A stretch of DNA of 64,000 nucleotides, taken from Herbinix sp. Its GTDB lineage: Bacteria > Bacillota > Clostridia > Lachnospirales > Lachnospiraceae. The notes beneath the pieces were generated by a model that ran no database searches, was not told the DNA's origin, and saw only the letters and a list, made by a program, of their open reading frames with translations. Positions 53,449-62,525 of this stretch are shown here, in pieces. The position numbers were made by a program, and so were the translations under genes. The DNA is taken from NCBI GenBank assembly GCA_029256105.1, contig JAQSYO010000018.1:1-64000 (forward strand), in the 5' to 3' direction. How positions within the stretch are numbered: the first letter of the stretch is position 1; each line of letters starts with the position of its first letter.

Positions 53449-54378
53449 TTACTTAATTGCTTTTATTGACTGAATTATATACTTTAAATACATCTCAACA
53501 ATATTGATATCGGAGCATTGATATAGCATCCTAGATCCGACAACATCTTCAATTTCATTAAAAATTAATTCACCCTCATCTCCAATGATAAAATCAATTC
53601 CTACGAAATCAAACTCAAATTGATCAATAATTAGCTTCACAATATTAATTTCTATCTTCGAAAGCTGATATAAACAGACCTCTCCTCCTAAAGAAAAATT
53701 TGATTTAAAACTTCCTTTCGCTGTTCGAAGTACTGCAGCAATGATATCTTTCCCAATTACGTAAACCCTCAAATCTTGATGTCTACTTCCAGTTAAAGGC
53801 TGTATGACAACATTAGAACTACCAAGACCTTTCATTATTGTATTTGTAGATTCGTTTTTCTTGACATTTTCAAATTCATCAAATTTCTTGTCTATTTTCG
53901 GACCTAAGATAGTATTATCCGCCGCTTCAATTAAAAACACCTGGCTGCCACCATGCCCATCAACTGCTTTTACCACAGTAGAATGTTCCACCTTTGAGAT
54001 AATCTCACTCACCTGTGCATTTCTATAAAAGCTTGAATCAATCATCTTTATGCCTGTTTTAGCTAAATATTGATAAGTTCTGGCTTTATCATTACAGGTT
54101 TCAGACACAAAGGAATTATTAAATACTCTGATAGCCAGGTACTCAAGTTGTCTACTTAATAAAGGATATATTGCACGAACGATAGCAAAATCAGGTTTTG
54201 CTATCTCCTTCCCCTGATATGTAATAAACCATTGATTCTTCTGTACTCCAAACTCCAATTCTTCAACCAGAATAAGCTTGACATCAATGCCAAGCTTTAA
54301 TCCCTCTTCGATATGTAATTGAATATAATGATTATTGTATACGGCACCATCCCGAAAATAAATGATCCACGCTACCAT
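53449..54378 (-). CDS. ATP-grasp ligase, RimK-like (first paralogue)
   Basis: A 309-residue ATP-grasp enzyme. The nucleotide-binding Lys and Gly-rich loop are in VVKAVDGHGGSQVFLI (about residues 133-148). The central strand QDLRVYVIGKDIIAAVLRTA (about 205-224) and the metal-binding DFIIGDEGELIFNEIED (about 264-280) follow. The last motif reads NEIED rather than the usual NEVN, so substrate or metal handling may differ. RimK-like ligases form amide bonds between an amino acid and a carboxylate. It shares an operon with a second ATP-grasp ligase (89 bp upstream) and the S66 peptidase (57 bp downstream). Substrate unknown. Confidence 0.82.
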   Translation of the reverse strand: MVAWIIYFRDGAVYNNHYIQLHIEEGLKLGIDVKLILVEELEFGVQKNQWFITYQGKEIAKPDFAIVRAIYPLLSRQLEYLAIRVFNNSFVSETCNDKARTYQYLAKTGIKMIDSSFYRNAQVSEIISKVEHSTVVKAVDGHGGSQVFLIEAADNTILGPKIDKKFDEFENVKKNESTNTIMKGLGSSNVVIQPLTGSRHQDLRVYVIGKDIIAAVLRTAKGSFKSNFSLGGEVCLYQLSKIEINIVKLIIDQFEFDFVGIDFIIGDEGELIFNEIEDVVGSRMLYQCSDINIVEMYLKYIIQSIKAIK

Positions 54379-54467
54379 GCGAACACCACTTTCAAGTTTT
54401 TATTGTGTATCAAATCTTAAGTATACACAGGAAATTATATAAACCTTCTCCTGAGATAAACCTAATC

Positions 54468-55334
54468 TTATAGCTTACTTTTAATATGTGCAATGATAGC
54501 ATCTGCAGCATTTACCCCAGTACAATCATAGATATTTTTAAAATGTGCATTTGAATTCACTTCGCATACGATAGGTTCATCCTTTTTACCAAATAACATA
54601 TCTACCCCTGCAAAATCTAGACCAATTACCTGACAACAACGTAGAGCCAGCTCTCTTTGCTCCTTTGTAGGTTGAAAAGGAAGCATCTTACCTCCAATGG
54701 TTAAATTTGCACGAAAATCACCATTATCTGAATAACGATACATACTTGCAATCACTTGGTTTCCTACTACCTGGAGACGAATATCCTTGCCAAAGCTTGA
54801 TTTAACGAATTCTTGAAATAATACCGGTTTTGTACCAATCTGTTTTACTTGATTTTGTAATTCTTCTATATTCTTCACAAGATAGACCTGTTGTCCAAAG
54901 GAACCAAAGCTTTCCTTAACAATCATAGGAAACTCAATTCGGTTCGCCACTTCCTCAAGAAATGTAAGGTTTGTATATCCGATATTATCGAAGGTCATTG
55001 GAGCGATTATCGTTCTAGGCATAGGAATTCCAGCCTTCATCAAGGTTAGATGTGTCATAGCTTTATCATCACATATACCAATTGCCTTAGAAGAATTAAA
55101 AACCGAATAACCTAATTGCTCCAAATAATATGCCAAACGAATATCCTTGTCCCAGAATAGAATAAAATCAGCAAGCCGTTCCGAATTAATATCACATATA
55201 TCGATCAAAAGTTCCGCATTGGTTTTTAGTAGCATATTAATGCCTTGTTTCTTCGCAGCTTCTAAAAGCCAGGTATGAATTTCATTAAATTTCTTTGAAT
55301 GCAAGAACTCATTTACTACTAATATGCCAGTCAT
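54468..55334 (-). CDS. ATP-grasp ligase, RimK family (second paralogue)
   Basis: The 288-residue protein has a complete RimK set: PMIVKESFGSFGQQVYLVKN (about residues 135-154), QEFVKSSFGKDIRLQVVGNQ (about 172-191), SDNGDFRANLTIGG, and the metal-binding GVDMLFGKKDEPIVCEVNSN (about 240-259) with a canonical E-x-N. It ends with the YDCTGVNAADAII stretch typical of lysine/glutamate-type ligases. First gene of the four-gene operon; its leader is a polypurine repeat array (55344-55470). It probably ligates an amino acid to a small acceptor. Confidence 0.87.
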   Translation of the reverse strand: MTGILVVNEFLHSKKFNEIHTWLLEAAKKQGINMLLKTNAELLIDICDINSERLADFILFWDKDIRLAYYLEQLGYSVFNSSKAIGICDDKAMTHLTLMKAGIPMPRTIIAPMTFDNIGYTNLTFLEEVANRIEFPMIVKESFGSFGQQVYLVKNIEELQNQVKQIGTKPVLFQEFVKSSFGKDIRLQVVGNQVIASMYRYSDNGDFRANLTIGGKMLPFQPTKEQRELALRCCQVIGLDFAGVDMLFGKKDEPIVCEVNSNAHFKNIYDCTGVNAADAIIAHIKSKL

Positions 55335-55343
55335 ATTTTTATA

Positions 55344-55470
55344 CCTTTTCTTTTATATCTTTTCTTTTAATCTCTTCTTTTAATCTCTTCTTTTATCTCT
55401 TCTTTTAATCTCTTCTTTTATTCTCTTCTTTTAATCTTTTCTTTTAATCTTTTCTAATCTTTTCTTTTAT
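55344..55470. repeat. Polypyrimidine/polypurine 13-bp tandem repeats (TCTTCTTTTAATC) in the ATP-grasp leader
   Basis: About nine copies of TCTTCTTTTAATC run up to the start of the ligase gene. On the gene strand this is a purine tract with GAAGAGAT and GAAAAGG units, so several ribosome-site-like sequences stand in a row before the ATG at 55334. Confidence 0.85.
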
Positions 55471-55541
55471 ACTTACTTTATGTTATCAAATTTAGGATCA
55501 ATGAAAATTTTATTCCATTTGCGTGTTCATAGTAATCCATT

Positions 55542-58151
55542 CTAATACTCATCCAAATATTCGTCGAACTGCTCCGGTGACATAAGAACTTTTCTAGGTT
55601 TGGTTCCTTCCTCCGGTCCTACTACTCCAGCATCAGACAATTGATCCATTATCCTTGCAGCGCGGTTAAAGCCAATCTTATAAACTCGCTGCAGCATTCC
55701 GATCGAAGCTTTATCCTTCTCAATAATAAATTTACCTGCTTCCATAAAGTATTCATCCCGATCATCTCCAGTTCCAGCAATTGCACCGTCTCCAGCTTTT
55801 GCATTATTAATTCGATCATGAATATCATCACTATATTTTGCTTCCGAGTTATTCTTCTTTAAGAATTCAACGACAGAACTTACCTCTTTATCTGAGATGA
55901 AGGCTCCCTGTACACGGACCGGCTTGGGATAACCGGACGGGAAGAATAACATATCTCCCTTACCAAGTAGCTTTTCAGCTCCGGAACCATCAATTATAGT
56001 TCTGGAATCTATTGCAGAAGATACGGAGAATGCAATTCTCGAAGGTACATTTGCTTTTATTAAACCAGTAATAACATTAACCGATGGTCTTTGCGTAGCA
56101 ATAATCAAATGCAATCCAGCTGCTCTTGCCATCTGAGCCAGACGGCAGATTGCATCTTCTACTTCGCCTGGTGCGACCATCATAAGGTCTGCTAATTCAT
56201 CGATTATGATAACGATTTGTGGTAACTTCTGATAATTTTCGTCATTTAAGTATGCTACCTCAGAAATCTTATCATTATATCCTTTTAAATCTCGAACTCC
56301 GACATCCGCGAATTTCTTATAACGCTCGGTCATCTCCATAACTGCCCAATTAAGGGCTGCGGAAGCTTTCTTCGGGTCAGTTACAACCGGAATCAACAGA
56401 TGTGGAATGCCATTATAGACATTTAATTCTACCACTTTAGGATCTACCATGATTAAACGTACATCCGAGGGTTTCGATTTATATAAGATACTCATGATTA
56501 GCGTATTAATACATACCGACTTACCCGAGCCAGTTGCACCTGCAATCAGTAGATGGGGCATCTTTGCTATATCCGTAATAACAACCTGTCCACCAATATC
56601 CTTACCAACTGCAAAAGCAATGTCGGAGGGATGTTCTATAAATTCTTTACTTTCCAGCATTTCACGGAAAGCCACCATGGAGTTTTCTTTATTTGGTACT
56701 TCAATACCAACTGCTGCTTTGCCTGGAATTGGTGCTTCAATTCTGATATCTGCCGCTGCCAGATTAAGCTTAATATCATCTGCAAGAGCAGTAATTCTAC
56801 TTACCTTTACCCCTTGTTCTGGCTGAAGTTCATAACGCGTTACAGCAGGTCCACAGCTGACATTGGTGATTGTTACATGAACGCCGAAGCTTTCTAAGGT
56901 GCTTTGAAGCTTCATCGCAGTTTCTTTTAGATTACGATCCGCTGCTCCTCCTTTATTCACCTTGGGCTTAGGTGCCATCAGCAAGTTAAGTGGCGGGAAA
57001 ATATACTCCTTTTGCTGCGGTACCTGCTTAATATCAAGTTCTTCTACGTCTGTAGTATCAATTTTCTGTGCTGGCTTTTTTTCATCAATCCGCGGCTCAT
57101 GTTGTTCTACTCCTGTAGTGATATCGTTTTTTACCACTTCCATTGTTACATCATCTTCTTCTAAATCTGAATTACCAAATTTTCTACGAAGCTCCTCTTC
57201 ATAAGGTGGTATGTCAGCTTGTCCCATATTGAAAGATTGATCATTATCCGAATGATCAATACTTTCCGCTTCGTCTTCAAATAGATTATGAAAATTCAAA
57301 AGCGGCAGTTCTTTTTCTTCCATCGTTTTTTCTTTTTTCGATTTGCGATCCTTTAGATTAATAACAGAATCTTTCTCGCCTGCTTTTTCTTTAAGCATGT
57401 TCTGTATACTTTGTTTGTTTTGAGTTCCATTGGCAGTTACATCGGAGGGATCAAGGACGAAGGTCTTAGGCGGTCTTCTGCTTTGATCAGCTCCTTTCGT
57501 AATAGTTGCCAACTCCTCTTGTTGTTCTTTTCTTAGCTTCTGATATTCTTTTCTTTCCTCTAAAGAATTTTTACTCTGATTCGCTAGATAGGTAAAGATG
57601 GCTTTCCCGGTAATAACAATTACTGCAATTGCCATCGTTGCAATCAAGATGATATAGGTTGCTACGGTATCAAATAACCCACAGAGTATCATTACTAAAA
57701 TACCCCCAATAATACCTCCACCCGTTCTCCCAGAAGAGGATAACGTATAGTAACTATAAATCGGTGTCTCTCCATCAAATGGAGTGGATATTAATTGTAT
57801 TAGTGCAGCCATTGCCACAAAGAATACAAAGGAACTCAGTATTTTCCTACCGGCTCTGCGATTCCCTAGATTTGATAGATGAAAAGCAGTTAGAAAAAAG
57901 ATGATAAAGGGCAAAATAAATGCCTCTACACCAATCATTCCAAAGATAAAGCTGCTGACCCATTTACCAACCGTACCGCTTAAATCAAAATTACTTAAAA
58001 ACAATAAAACAGAGACAACCAATGCAATCACAAGAATAATTTCATCTTGCATTGCACCGCTTTCCTTCATGCTTATTTGTTTTTCTGCACTATATTTTTT
58101 CTTATGTGTATTTGATGTTTTTTTCGTTTTCGTTTTTTGTTTGGTAGCCAT
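55542..58151 (-). CDS. ftsK: FtsK/SpoIIIE DNA translocase
   Basis: The 869-residue protein has four amino-terminal transmembrane helices (about residues 33-190), an acidic linker rich in Glu, Asp and Lys (about 200-400), then the RecA-like motor with Walker [15 protein letters not shown] (about residue 540), Walker [13 protein letters not shown] (about 648) and [13 protein letters not shown] gamma domain closes the chain (about residues 805-865), the winged helix that reads polar KOPS/SRS sites. It pumps chromosomal DNA at the division septum or into the forespore. Its neighbours uppP, ylzJ and tepA are those expected in Firmicutes (tepA-ylzJ-spoIIIE). Confidence 0.95.
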   Translation of the reverse strand: MATKQKTKTKKTSNTHKKKYSAEKQISMKESGAMQDEIILVIALVVSVLLFLSNFDLSGTVGKWVSSFIFGMIGVEAFILPFIIFFLTAFHLSNLGNRRAGRKILSSFVFFVAMAALIQLISTPFDGETPIYSYYTLSSSGRTGGGIIGGILVMILCGLFDTVATYIILIATMAIAVIVITGKAIFTYLANQSKNSLEERKEYQKLRKEQQEELATITKGADQSRRPPKTFVLDPSDVTANGTQNKQSIQNMLKEKAGEKDSVINLKDRKSKKEKTMEEKELPLLNFHNLFEDEAESIDHSDNDQSFNMGQADIPPYEEELRRKFGNSDLEEDDVTMEVVKNDITTGVEQHEPRIDEKKPAQKIDTTDVEELDIKQVPQQKEYIFPPLNLLMAPKPKVNKGGAADRNLKETAMKLQSTLESFGVHVTITNVSCGPAVTRYELQPEQGVKVSRITALADDIKLNLAAADIRIEAPIPGKAAVGIEVPNKENSMVAFREMLESKEFIEHPSDIAFAVGKDIGGQVVITDIAKMPHLLIAGATGSGKSVCINTLIMSILYKSKPSDVRLIMVDPKVVELNVYNGIPHLLIPVVTDPKKASAALNWAVMEMTERYKKFADVGVRDLKGYNDKISEVAYLNDENYQKLPQIVIIIDELADLMMVAPGEVEDAICRLAQMARAAGLHLIIATQRPSVNVITGLIKANVPSRIAFSVSSAIDSRTIIDGSGAEKLLGKGDMLFFPSGYPKPVRVQGAFISDKEVSSVVEFLKKNNSEAKYSDDIHDRINNAKAGDGAIAGTGDDRDEYFMEAGKFIIEKDKASIGMLQRVYKIGFNRAARIMDQLSDAGVVGPEEGTKPRKVLMSPEQFDEYLDEY

Positions 58152-58168
58152 TGACTTACATTTCCTCC

Positions 58169-59044
58169 TTATATTACAAAATGGCCGATTACAGCAATTA
58201 TACCAATAGCGAAACAGTAATAAGCAAAATACTTGAACTTCTTCCCTCTGACAATTACAAGCATCGTCTTAATGCTGATATATCCCACTACTGCTGCAAC
58301 AATCGTTCCTACCAAATAATTAAATATGTCCGATTGACTTACCATATCCATGGAGAAATCTTTTACCTCTAATATTACTGCACCCAGAACTGCAGGAATT
58401 GACATGATAAAGGAATATTTCACCGCAAAGCTACGATCAAAACCAGCAAGTAAACAAGCGGTGATTGTGGTTCCTGACCTGGATAAACCTGGAAGTGTTG
58501 CGATACCTTGAGCCACACCGATTAATCCTGCTTCCTTGTAACCGGCATTCACTTCTGTCTTCGTCCCAGTCTTAACGCGGTCCGCAATCGTAAGAAGAAT
58601 ACCTGTTAAAATAAGGCACAAACCAGGTACTAAGAGTGTTGTACTCACAATTTCAATTGCATCAGCAAATATTACTCCGATGATTCCAGTGGGTATCGTA
58701 GAAACAATAATTAACATAACAAATCGACGGTATGGGGTTGAAATAATTTTTCTGTAAGCTACTTTTTTCTTAGATTGAAGGTTTATAATCACAGTACTTA
58801 AATTAATAAAGCAGTCCCCGATAATCTTAAAGCCTTCGATAATTAATTCTTGAATATCCTTCCAGAATGCAATAAATATAGCTATTAAAGTACCTAAGTG
58901 TAGCAAAACATCAAAGAGTAAACCGGTATCTGTTTCCATATGTAAAACATGTTTCATAATCGCCAAATGTCCCGAGCTACTGACTGGTAGAAACTCTGCT
59001 ACTCCTTGAACTATTCCCATGATAATTGATTTTATGAGATCCAT
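58169..59044 (-). CDS. uppP: Undecaprenyl-diphosphatase (BacA-type)
   Basis: About 291 residues from the ATG at 59044 (GGGAGG upstream; the earlier start at 59092 has none). About seven or eight transmembrane helices. The active-site motifs are [17 protein letters not shown] (about residues 12-28, with Glu and the SGH) and [16 protein letters not shown] (about 187-202). The enzyme recycles undecaprenyl diphosphate to the monophosphate carrier for peptidoglycan and other wall polymers, and gives bacitracin tolerance. It stands 17 bp upstream of ftsK on the same strand. Confidence 0.95.
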   Translation of the reverse strand: MDLIKSIIMGIVQGVAEFLPVSSSGHLAIMKHVLHMETDTGLLFDVLLHLGTLIAIFIAFWKDIQELIIEGFKIIGDCFINLSTVIINLQSKKKVAYRKIISTPYRRFVMLIIVSTIPTGIIGVIFADAIEIVSTTLLVPGLCLILTGILLTIADRVKTGTKTEVNAGYKEAGLIGVAQGIATLPGLSRSGTTITACLLAGFDRSFAVKYSFIMSIPAVLGAVILEVKDFSMDMVSQSDIFNYLVGTIVAAVVGYISIKTMLVIVRGKKFKYFAYYCFAIGIIAVIGHFVI

Positions 59045-59270
59045 TGCTGCCTCCCGAAGTTCGTTTTCTAGCAATCTTACTAATTTTAGCAAAATTGTTC
59101 CCAGAATTTATTATACCTTTTATAAAAATGATATGCAAGATAAACTTCTCTTACGACAAAGTCTGTAACAATCGTATTTTAGGCAGTTTAAAGCATAAAG
59201 ATGGCCTTCTTTTCATATAAAAATAAGTCCATTACGGCATAAATTTTATGCTATAATGAACCCATTTTAC

Positions 59271-59510
59271 TCAATTTTTTATATTCTTTCCAGGAACGTA
59301 ATCGTCCTTTAAATAATCAGTCATATCGGTTGAGTTTACCCTTTCTATAACATAATTCTCCCCATCTCTTCGTGTTACGATTCTTCCGTGGGGAAGAGTA
59401 ACTTCTCGGTATTCCGCCTCTGCTTCTTCCTTCTGTTTATCCTTATTTTCTTTTTGATTATTATTTGGAGTTGCATATATTCGTTCTAAAGGAATCACGG
59501 TATATAGCAT
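59271..59510 (-). CDS. ylzJ: YlzJ-family protein
   Basis: The 79-residue protein opens MLYTVIPLERIYA and has a charged, gapped middle, then GRIVTRRDGENYVIERVNST. This is the pattern of YlzJ-like proteins, which in Bacillus subtilis and many Clostridia lie between tepA and spoIIIE. The order here is the same: tepA upstream, uppP and ftsK downstream. No catalytic site is visible; the function is unknown. The middle is low-complexity (residues 16-33, NNNQKENKDKQKEEAEAE). Confidence 0.8.
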   Translation of the reverse strand: MLYTVIPLERIYATPNNNQKENKDKQKEEAEAEYREVTLPHGRIVTRRDGENYVIERVNSTDMTDYLKDDYVPGKNIKN

Positions 59511-59631
59511 GCTTCATCACTCTCCTCACTTATTTCAAACAAATAATTATTAATTATATGTTTGCATTTTATTAAAATCATTTACATCGATTTAGCAACA
59601 TTTATATAAGTTATTATATTGATAAATTTAT

Positions 59632-59735
59632 GAAGTACTATTTTTTTGAAGTACTATTTTTTTGAAGTACAATTTTTTTAAAGTACTATTTTAGAAATTT
59701 ATTATTGAAATACTATTTTAGGAAGTACTATATTA
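59632..59735. repeat. ~17-bp tandem repeats (GAAGTACTATTTTTTT) between tepA and ylzJ
   Basis: Six to seven copies with expanding T-tracts, the last ones degenerate. They lie in the gap of 285 bp before ylzJ, next to the repeat-encoded tail of tepA. Confidence 0.85.
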
Positions 59736-59795
59736 TGAACTTTATTAATGAATCATTGTTTGTAAGCTATTTTTTTATGATATTTTTTTATTTTT

Positions 59796-60731
59796 TTATG
59801 AATTATTTTTTAGTGATTTACTTTTTTGTGATTTATCACTTTGTGTGTTATTATCTTGTGTATTATTAACTTGTGTGTTATCAACTTTTGTGTTATCAAT
59901 TTGTGCGTTATTAACTTGTAGGTTATTTATTTGTGTGTTATTTTTTTCTTCACTACTATCAATCATTTCGTTAATCTTAGCGAGTGCTTCTTTAATACCG
60001 CCCACTTCATTAATGATGCCTTTTTTGACGGTCTCTTCACCAACTAAGATGGATCCAACATCTTTTGCTAATTGATTCGTATCAAGCATCAGGTTTTTAA
60101 AACTTGCATAATCAATGTTGGAATGCGTAACAACAAAATTAATAATCCGATCTTGTATTTTTTCAAAATACTCAAAGGTCTGCGTTACTCCAATTACGGT
60201 ACCATTCATACGAACCGGATGGATAATCATCGTAGCCGTCGGAACAATATAGCTATAATTTGCCGAGACAGCTAAAGGGACACCAATTGAATGCGATCCT
60301 CCAAGAACTAGGGAAACCGTAGGTTTACTTAAGGAGGCTATCATCTCTGCTATTGCAAGACCTGCCTCTACATCTCCACCAACAGTGTTAATTAAAATTA
60401 ACAAACCATCAATATCGCTACTATCCTCAATTGCTGCCAATTGTGGTAATACATGTTCGTATTTTGTGGTTTTATTATGTTGTGGAAGGCACTCATGCCC
60501 TTCAATTTCACCGATGATTGATAGCAGATGTATTTTATGCTCTTTTTTTCCGTTTTCTAATAAGGTCTGGCCATACTCACTAATTTTTTGATCCTTAAGA
60601 TCCTCATTTTCCTTAATTACCTTTTCATTTTCCTGACCTTCCTGTGTTTTTTTGATCTTATCCCCCCGACGGTTATCATCCATCTGATTATTCGACTGTA
60701 AATCATCTTCTAACAGTATATCCTTTTGCAT
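59796..60731 (-). CDS. tepA: ClpP-class protease TepA (translocation-enhancing protein)
   Basis: The 311-residue protein has a ClpP-like core (about residues 65-260) with the catalytic Ser in LGGSHSIGVPLA (about residue 140), an IHPVRMNGTVIG stretch containing His, and LINTVGGDVEAGLAIAEMI (about residues 107-125) as in ClpP/SppA-type enzymes. TepA-type proteases degrade or clear exported or membrane-stalled proteins. The first 60 residues are acidic and polar. The last 50 residues are a run of pentapeptides of NNTQV type. Its partner genes ylzJ, uppP and ftsK lie downstream. A terminator separates it from the exporter gene upstream. Confidence 0.88.
   Translation of the reverse strand: MQKDILLEDDLQSNNQMDDNRRGDKIKKTQEGQENEKVIKENEDLKDQKISEYGQTLLENGKKEHKIHLLSIIGEIEGHECLPQHNKTTKYEHVLPQLAAIEDSSDIDGLLILINTVGGDVEAGLAIAEMIASLSKPTVSLVLGGSHSIGVPLAVSANYSYIVPTATMIIHPVRMNGTVIGVTQTFEYFEKIQDRIINFVVTHSNIDYASFKNLMLDTNQLAKDVGSILVGEETVKKGIINEVGGIKEALAKINEMIDSSEEKNNTQINNLQVNNAQIDNTKVDNTQVNNTQDNNTQSDKSQKSKSLKNNS
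59835..59948 (-). repeat. 15-bp in-frame repeats encoding the pentapeptide tail of TepA
   Basis: AACTTGTGTGTTATC-type units (complement strand) recur about eight times in phase with the reading frame, giving NNTQV, NNAQI, DNTKV and similar pentapeptides. Being a multiple of three, the unit can change in copy number without breaking the gene. Confidence 0.85.
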
Positions 60732-60837
60732 GAATTGTTCCTCTTTTCTATAATTTAACTATGTTCTTGCCATTAATGCTTAATGAATACTATATATTTC
60801 GTATAACAAAAAAGAATAACCTGCTTTATATGCCATT

Positions 60838-60871
60838 AAAAAAGAAGAATTACTTTTATAATTCTTCTTTA
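60838..60871 (-). terminator. Intrinsic terminator of the exporter-like gene
   Basis: AAAGAAGAATTA pairs with TAATTCTTCTTT around a short loop, about 60 bp past the stop of the 60928-62088 gene. Confidence 0.8.
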
Positions 60872-60927
60872 ATATTATGTGATAAAGTTGATTTTTTATT
60901 CTTCAACTATAACTTATCCTGATCTTA

Positions 60928-62088
60928 TCACAACCAATAAGATTTCATGTTCTTCGTTTCCAATTCCTTTATAAAATTTCGTTTTAATACAAGAAAATAT
61001 TCCAATTCTTTTAATATTTGAAAAAGAGTTGCTCGGTATTCAAACTCTTCTCTGGTTGCCGGAAGTGTTTCTTTCCGAAAATACTCCTGTAATTCTTCGA
61101 GTTCCAGCAAAAGTCCTTTTGCATTATTAAGTTCATGAAAAGATGCTGCAATGTTATCCATGAAATCAGCGATCGGAAAGGTCTGTCGTAATAATACAGG
61201 AATATGTTCAATGTTCTCCTTAATATTTTTTAATACTCCTATCTGTAGCTTTCGCATCTCCAAATAGGACACAAGATATTTGGTGTCGCTAAGCAAAGTA
61301 TTACCTGCATCCTCATAAGCTTTTTGTAGAAGCCCATCTAGGAGTTCATCAAGTCGGGCAAATGCAACATCATCAGATATATGGGGTATTAATTCATAAC
61401 GTTCTGTTATTTTATTTCCTTTTAATGTTTTACTACCCTCTGATATTTTACTTCCATTCAGCTCTATATCTCCTTCTGATATTATACTTTCCTCAGATGT
61501 TTTATTTTTATTTAATTCTATATTTCCTTGAAGCATACAGGAATCCTTTTCCCTAAGCATATTTCCCATACCTCTTAGTGTTTTCTTAATGACTTCTTCC
61601 AAGCTGATTTGCTCTCTTCGGATTCTCTCTCTGTATCTAGGCATAATCAGGTTTAGCAGAATACCAATTCCCATTCCGATGAACAATAGTGCTATTTCAT
61701 TCATTATAAGTGGTAAATCCATCCTCTTTTCAATAAGAAAATGAGTCATTAACACTGCATTCATAGATATGCCATCCTTAAGTCCTAATAATAGACAAAG
61801 TGCAACAAACAAAAACACAAATACACCAAAGGCAATTGCAGTATACCCTAAGCTAAAAAAGACAATATAAGAGATAAGAACAGCAAGTATAAATGCCTCT
61901 ATCCTTCTGAGTGCGATTGATATCGTCTCTTTTTTTGTATTCTGTATGGTGAGCAAAGTAATAATTCCTGCTGAGGGACTATATGCAAATCCTAGGCTTT
62001 CTGCCAAAATAATTGAAACTGCTGACCCAATACCGGTCTTTAGAAGGAAAAATATATTTACTTTTTTAATTTTATTCATTACATTCAA
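60928..62088 (-). CDS. Aromatic-acid-exporter-like membrane protein (ArAE_1/FUSC type)
   Basis: The 386-residue protein begins with about six transmembrane helices (residues 10-155, including SPSAGIITLLTIQNTKKET, a typical FUSC/DUF939 element) and ends in a cytoplasmic helical domain (about 235-385), the ArAE_1_C layout. Relatives resemble efflux proteins for aromatic acids; the substrate here is unknown. Between residues about 180 and 230 there is a low-complexity insert built of two related 18-residue units (GNIELNKNKT..., GDIELNGSKI...). The start is TTG at 62088, seven bases after GGAGG; the ATG three codons later is too far from the site. The 5' leader is a 9-bp repeat array. Confidence 0.75.
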   Translation of the reverse strand: MNVMNKIKKVNIFFLLKTGIGSAVSIILAESLGFAYSPSAGIITLLTIQNTKKETISIALRRIEAFILAVLISYIVFFSLGYTAIAFGVFVFLFVALCLLLGLKDGISMNAVLMTHFLIEKRMDLPLIMNEIALLFIGMGIGILLNLIMPRYRERIRREQISLEEVIKKTLRGMGNMLREKDSCMLQGNIELNKNKTSEESIISEGDIELNGSKISEGSKTLKGNKITERYELIPHISDDVAFARLDELLDGLLQKAYEDAGNTLLSDTKYLVSYLEMRKLQIGVLKNIKENIEHIPVLLRQTFPIADFMDNIAASFHELNNAKGLLLELEELQEYFRKETLPATREEFEYRATLFQILKELEYFLVLKRNFIKELETKNMKSYWL

Positions 62089-62096
62089 TGTTCTTC

Positions 62097-62232
62097 CTCC
62101 TTTATTTATCTTATTTATCTTATTTATCTTATTTATCTTGTTTATCTTCTTTAACCCATTTAACCCATTTATCCCATTTATGCTACTTATGCTATTTAAC
62201 CTATTTAACCTATTTAACCTATTTATCTTATT
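62097..62232. repeat. 9-bp tandem repeats (TTATTTATC and TTTAACCTA) in the exporter leader
   Basis: About fourteen units of nine bases start at the ribosome site of the 60928-62088 gene and reach back 135 bp. The first five are TTATTTATC, then TTTAACCCA and TTTAACCTA variants. Confidence 0.9.
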
Positions 62233-62418
62233 TATTCATTTTTTATTTATGTAAGCATTCTTACTTAGCTATAGTATGCCAAATCATTCTACTCTTTTCA
62301 ATTAATATTTTCACAATCAAGTAACAATTCATAGTAATAACCTTTCATCAATTTAATTATTTTATATATGACGTTGTATTGTCATATTATATTTGATAAA
62401 ATTATTCAAATAGATTTA

Positions 62419-62436
62419 TACAAGTACAAACTTGTA
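62419..62436. promoter_or_regulatory. Dyad TACAAGT-ACAA-ACTTGTA upstream of the WYL regulator
   Basis: Perfect 7-bp arms with a 4-bp spacer, about 90 bp before the regulator start. Its position suits an autoregulatory operator. Confidence 0.45.
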
Positions 62437-62525
62437 TTACAGAAGTTCTTCAAATATTAAAAGCAATAAAGCATATTACAATATTCCGTCGTTAGTCGTA
62501 CCTATTAATTTTAATGGAGGTTAGC

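Noticed and set aside
51369..55334. A RiPP (graspetide-like) cluster built on the two ATP-grasp genes
   Set aside because: No precursor peptide, leader-like small frame or dedicated exporter is near, and both ligases look RimK-like rather than graspetide-type.
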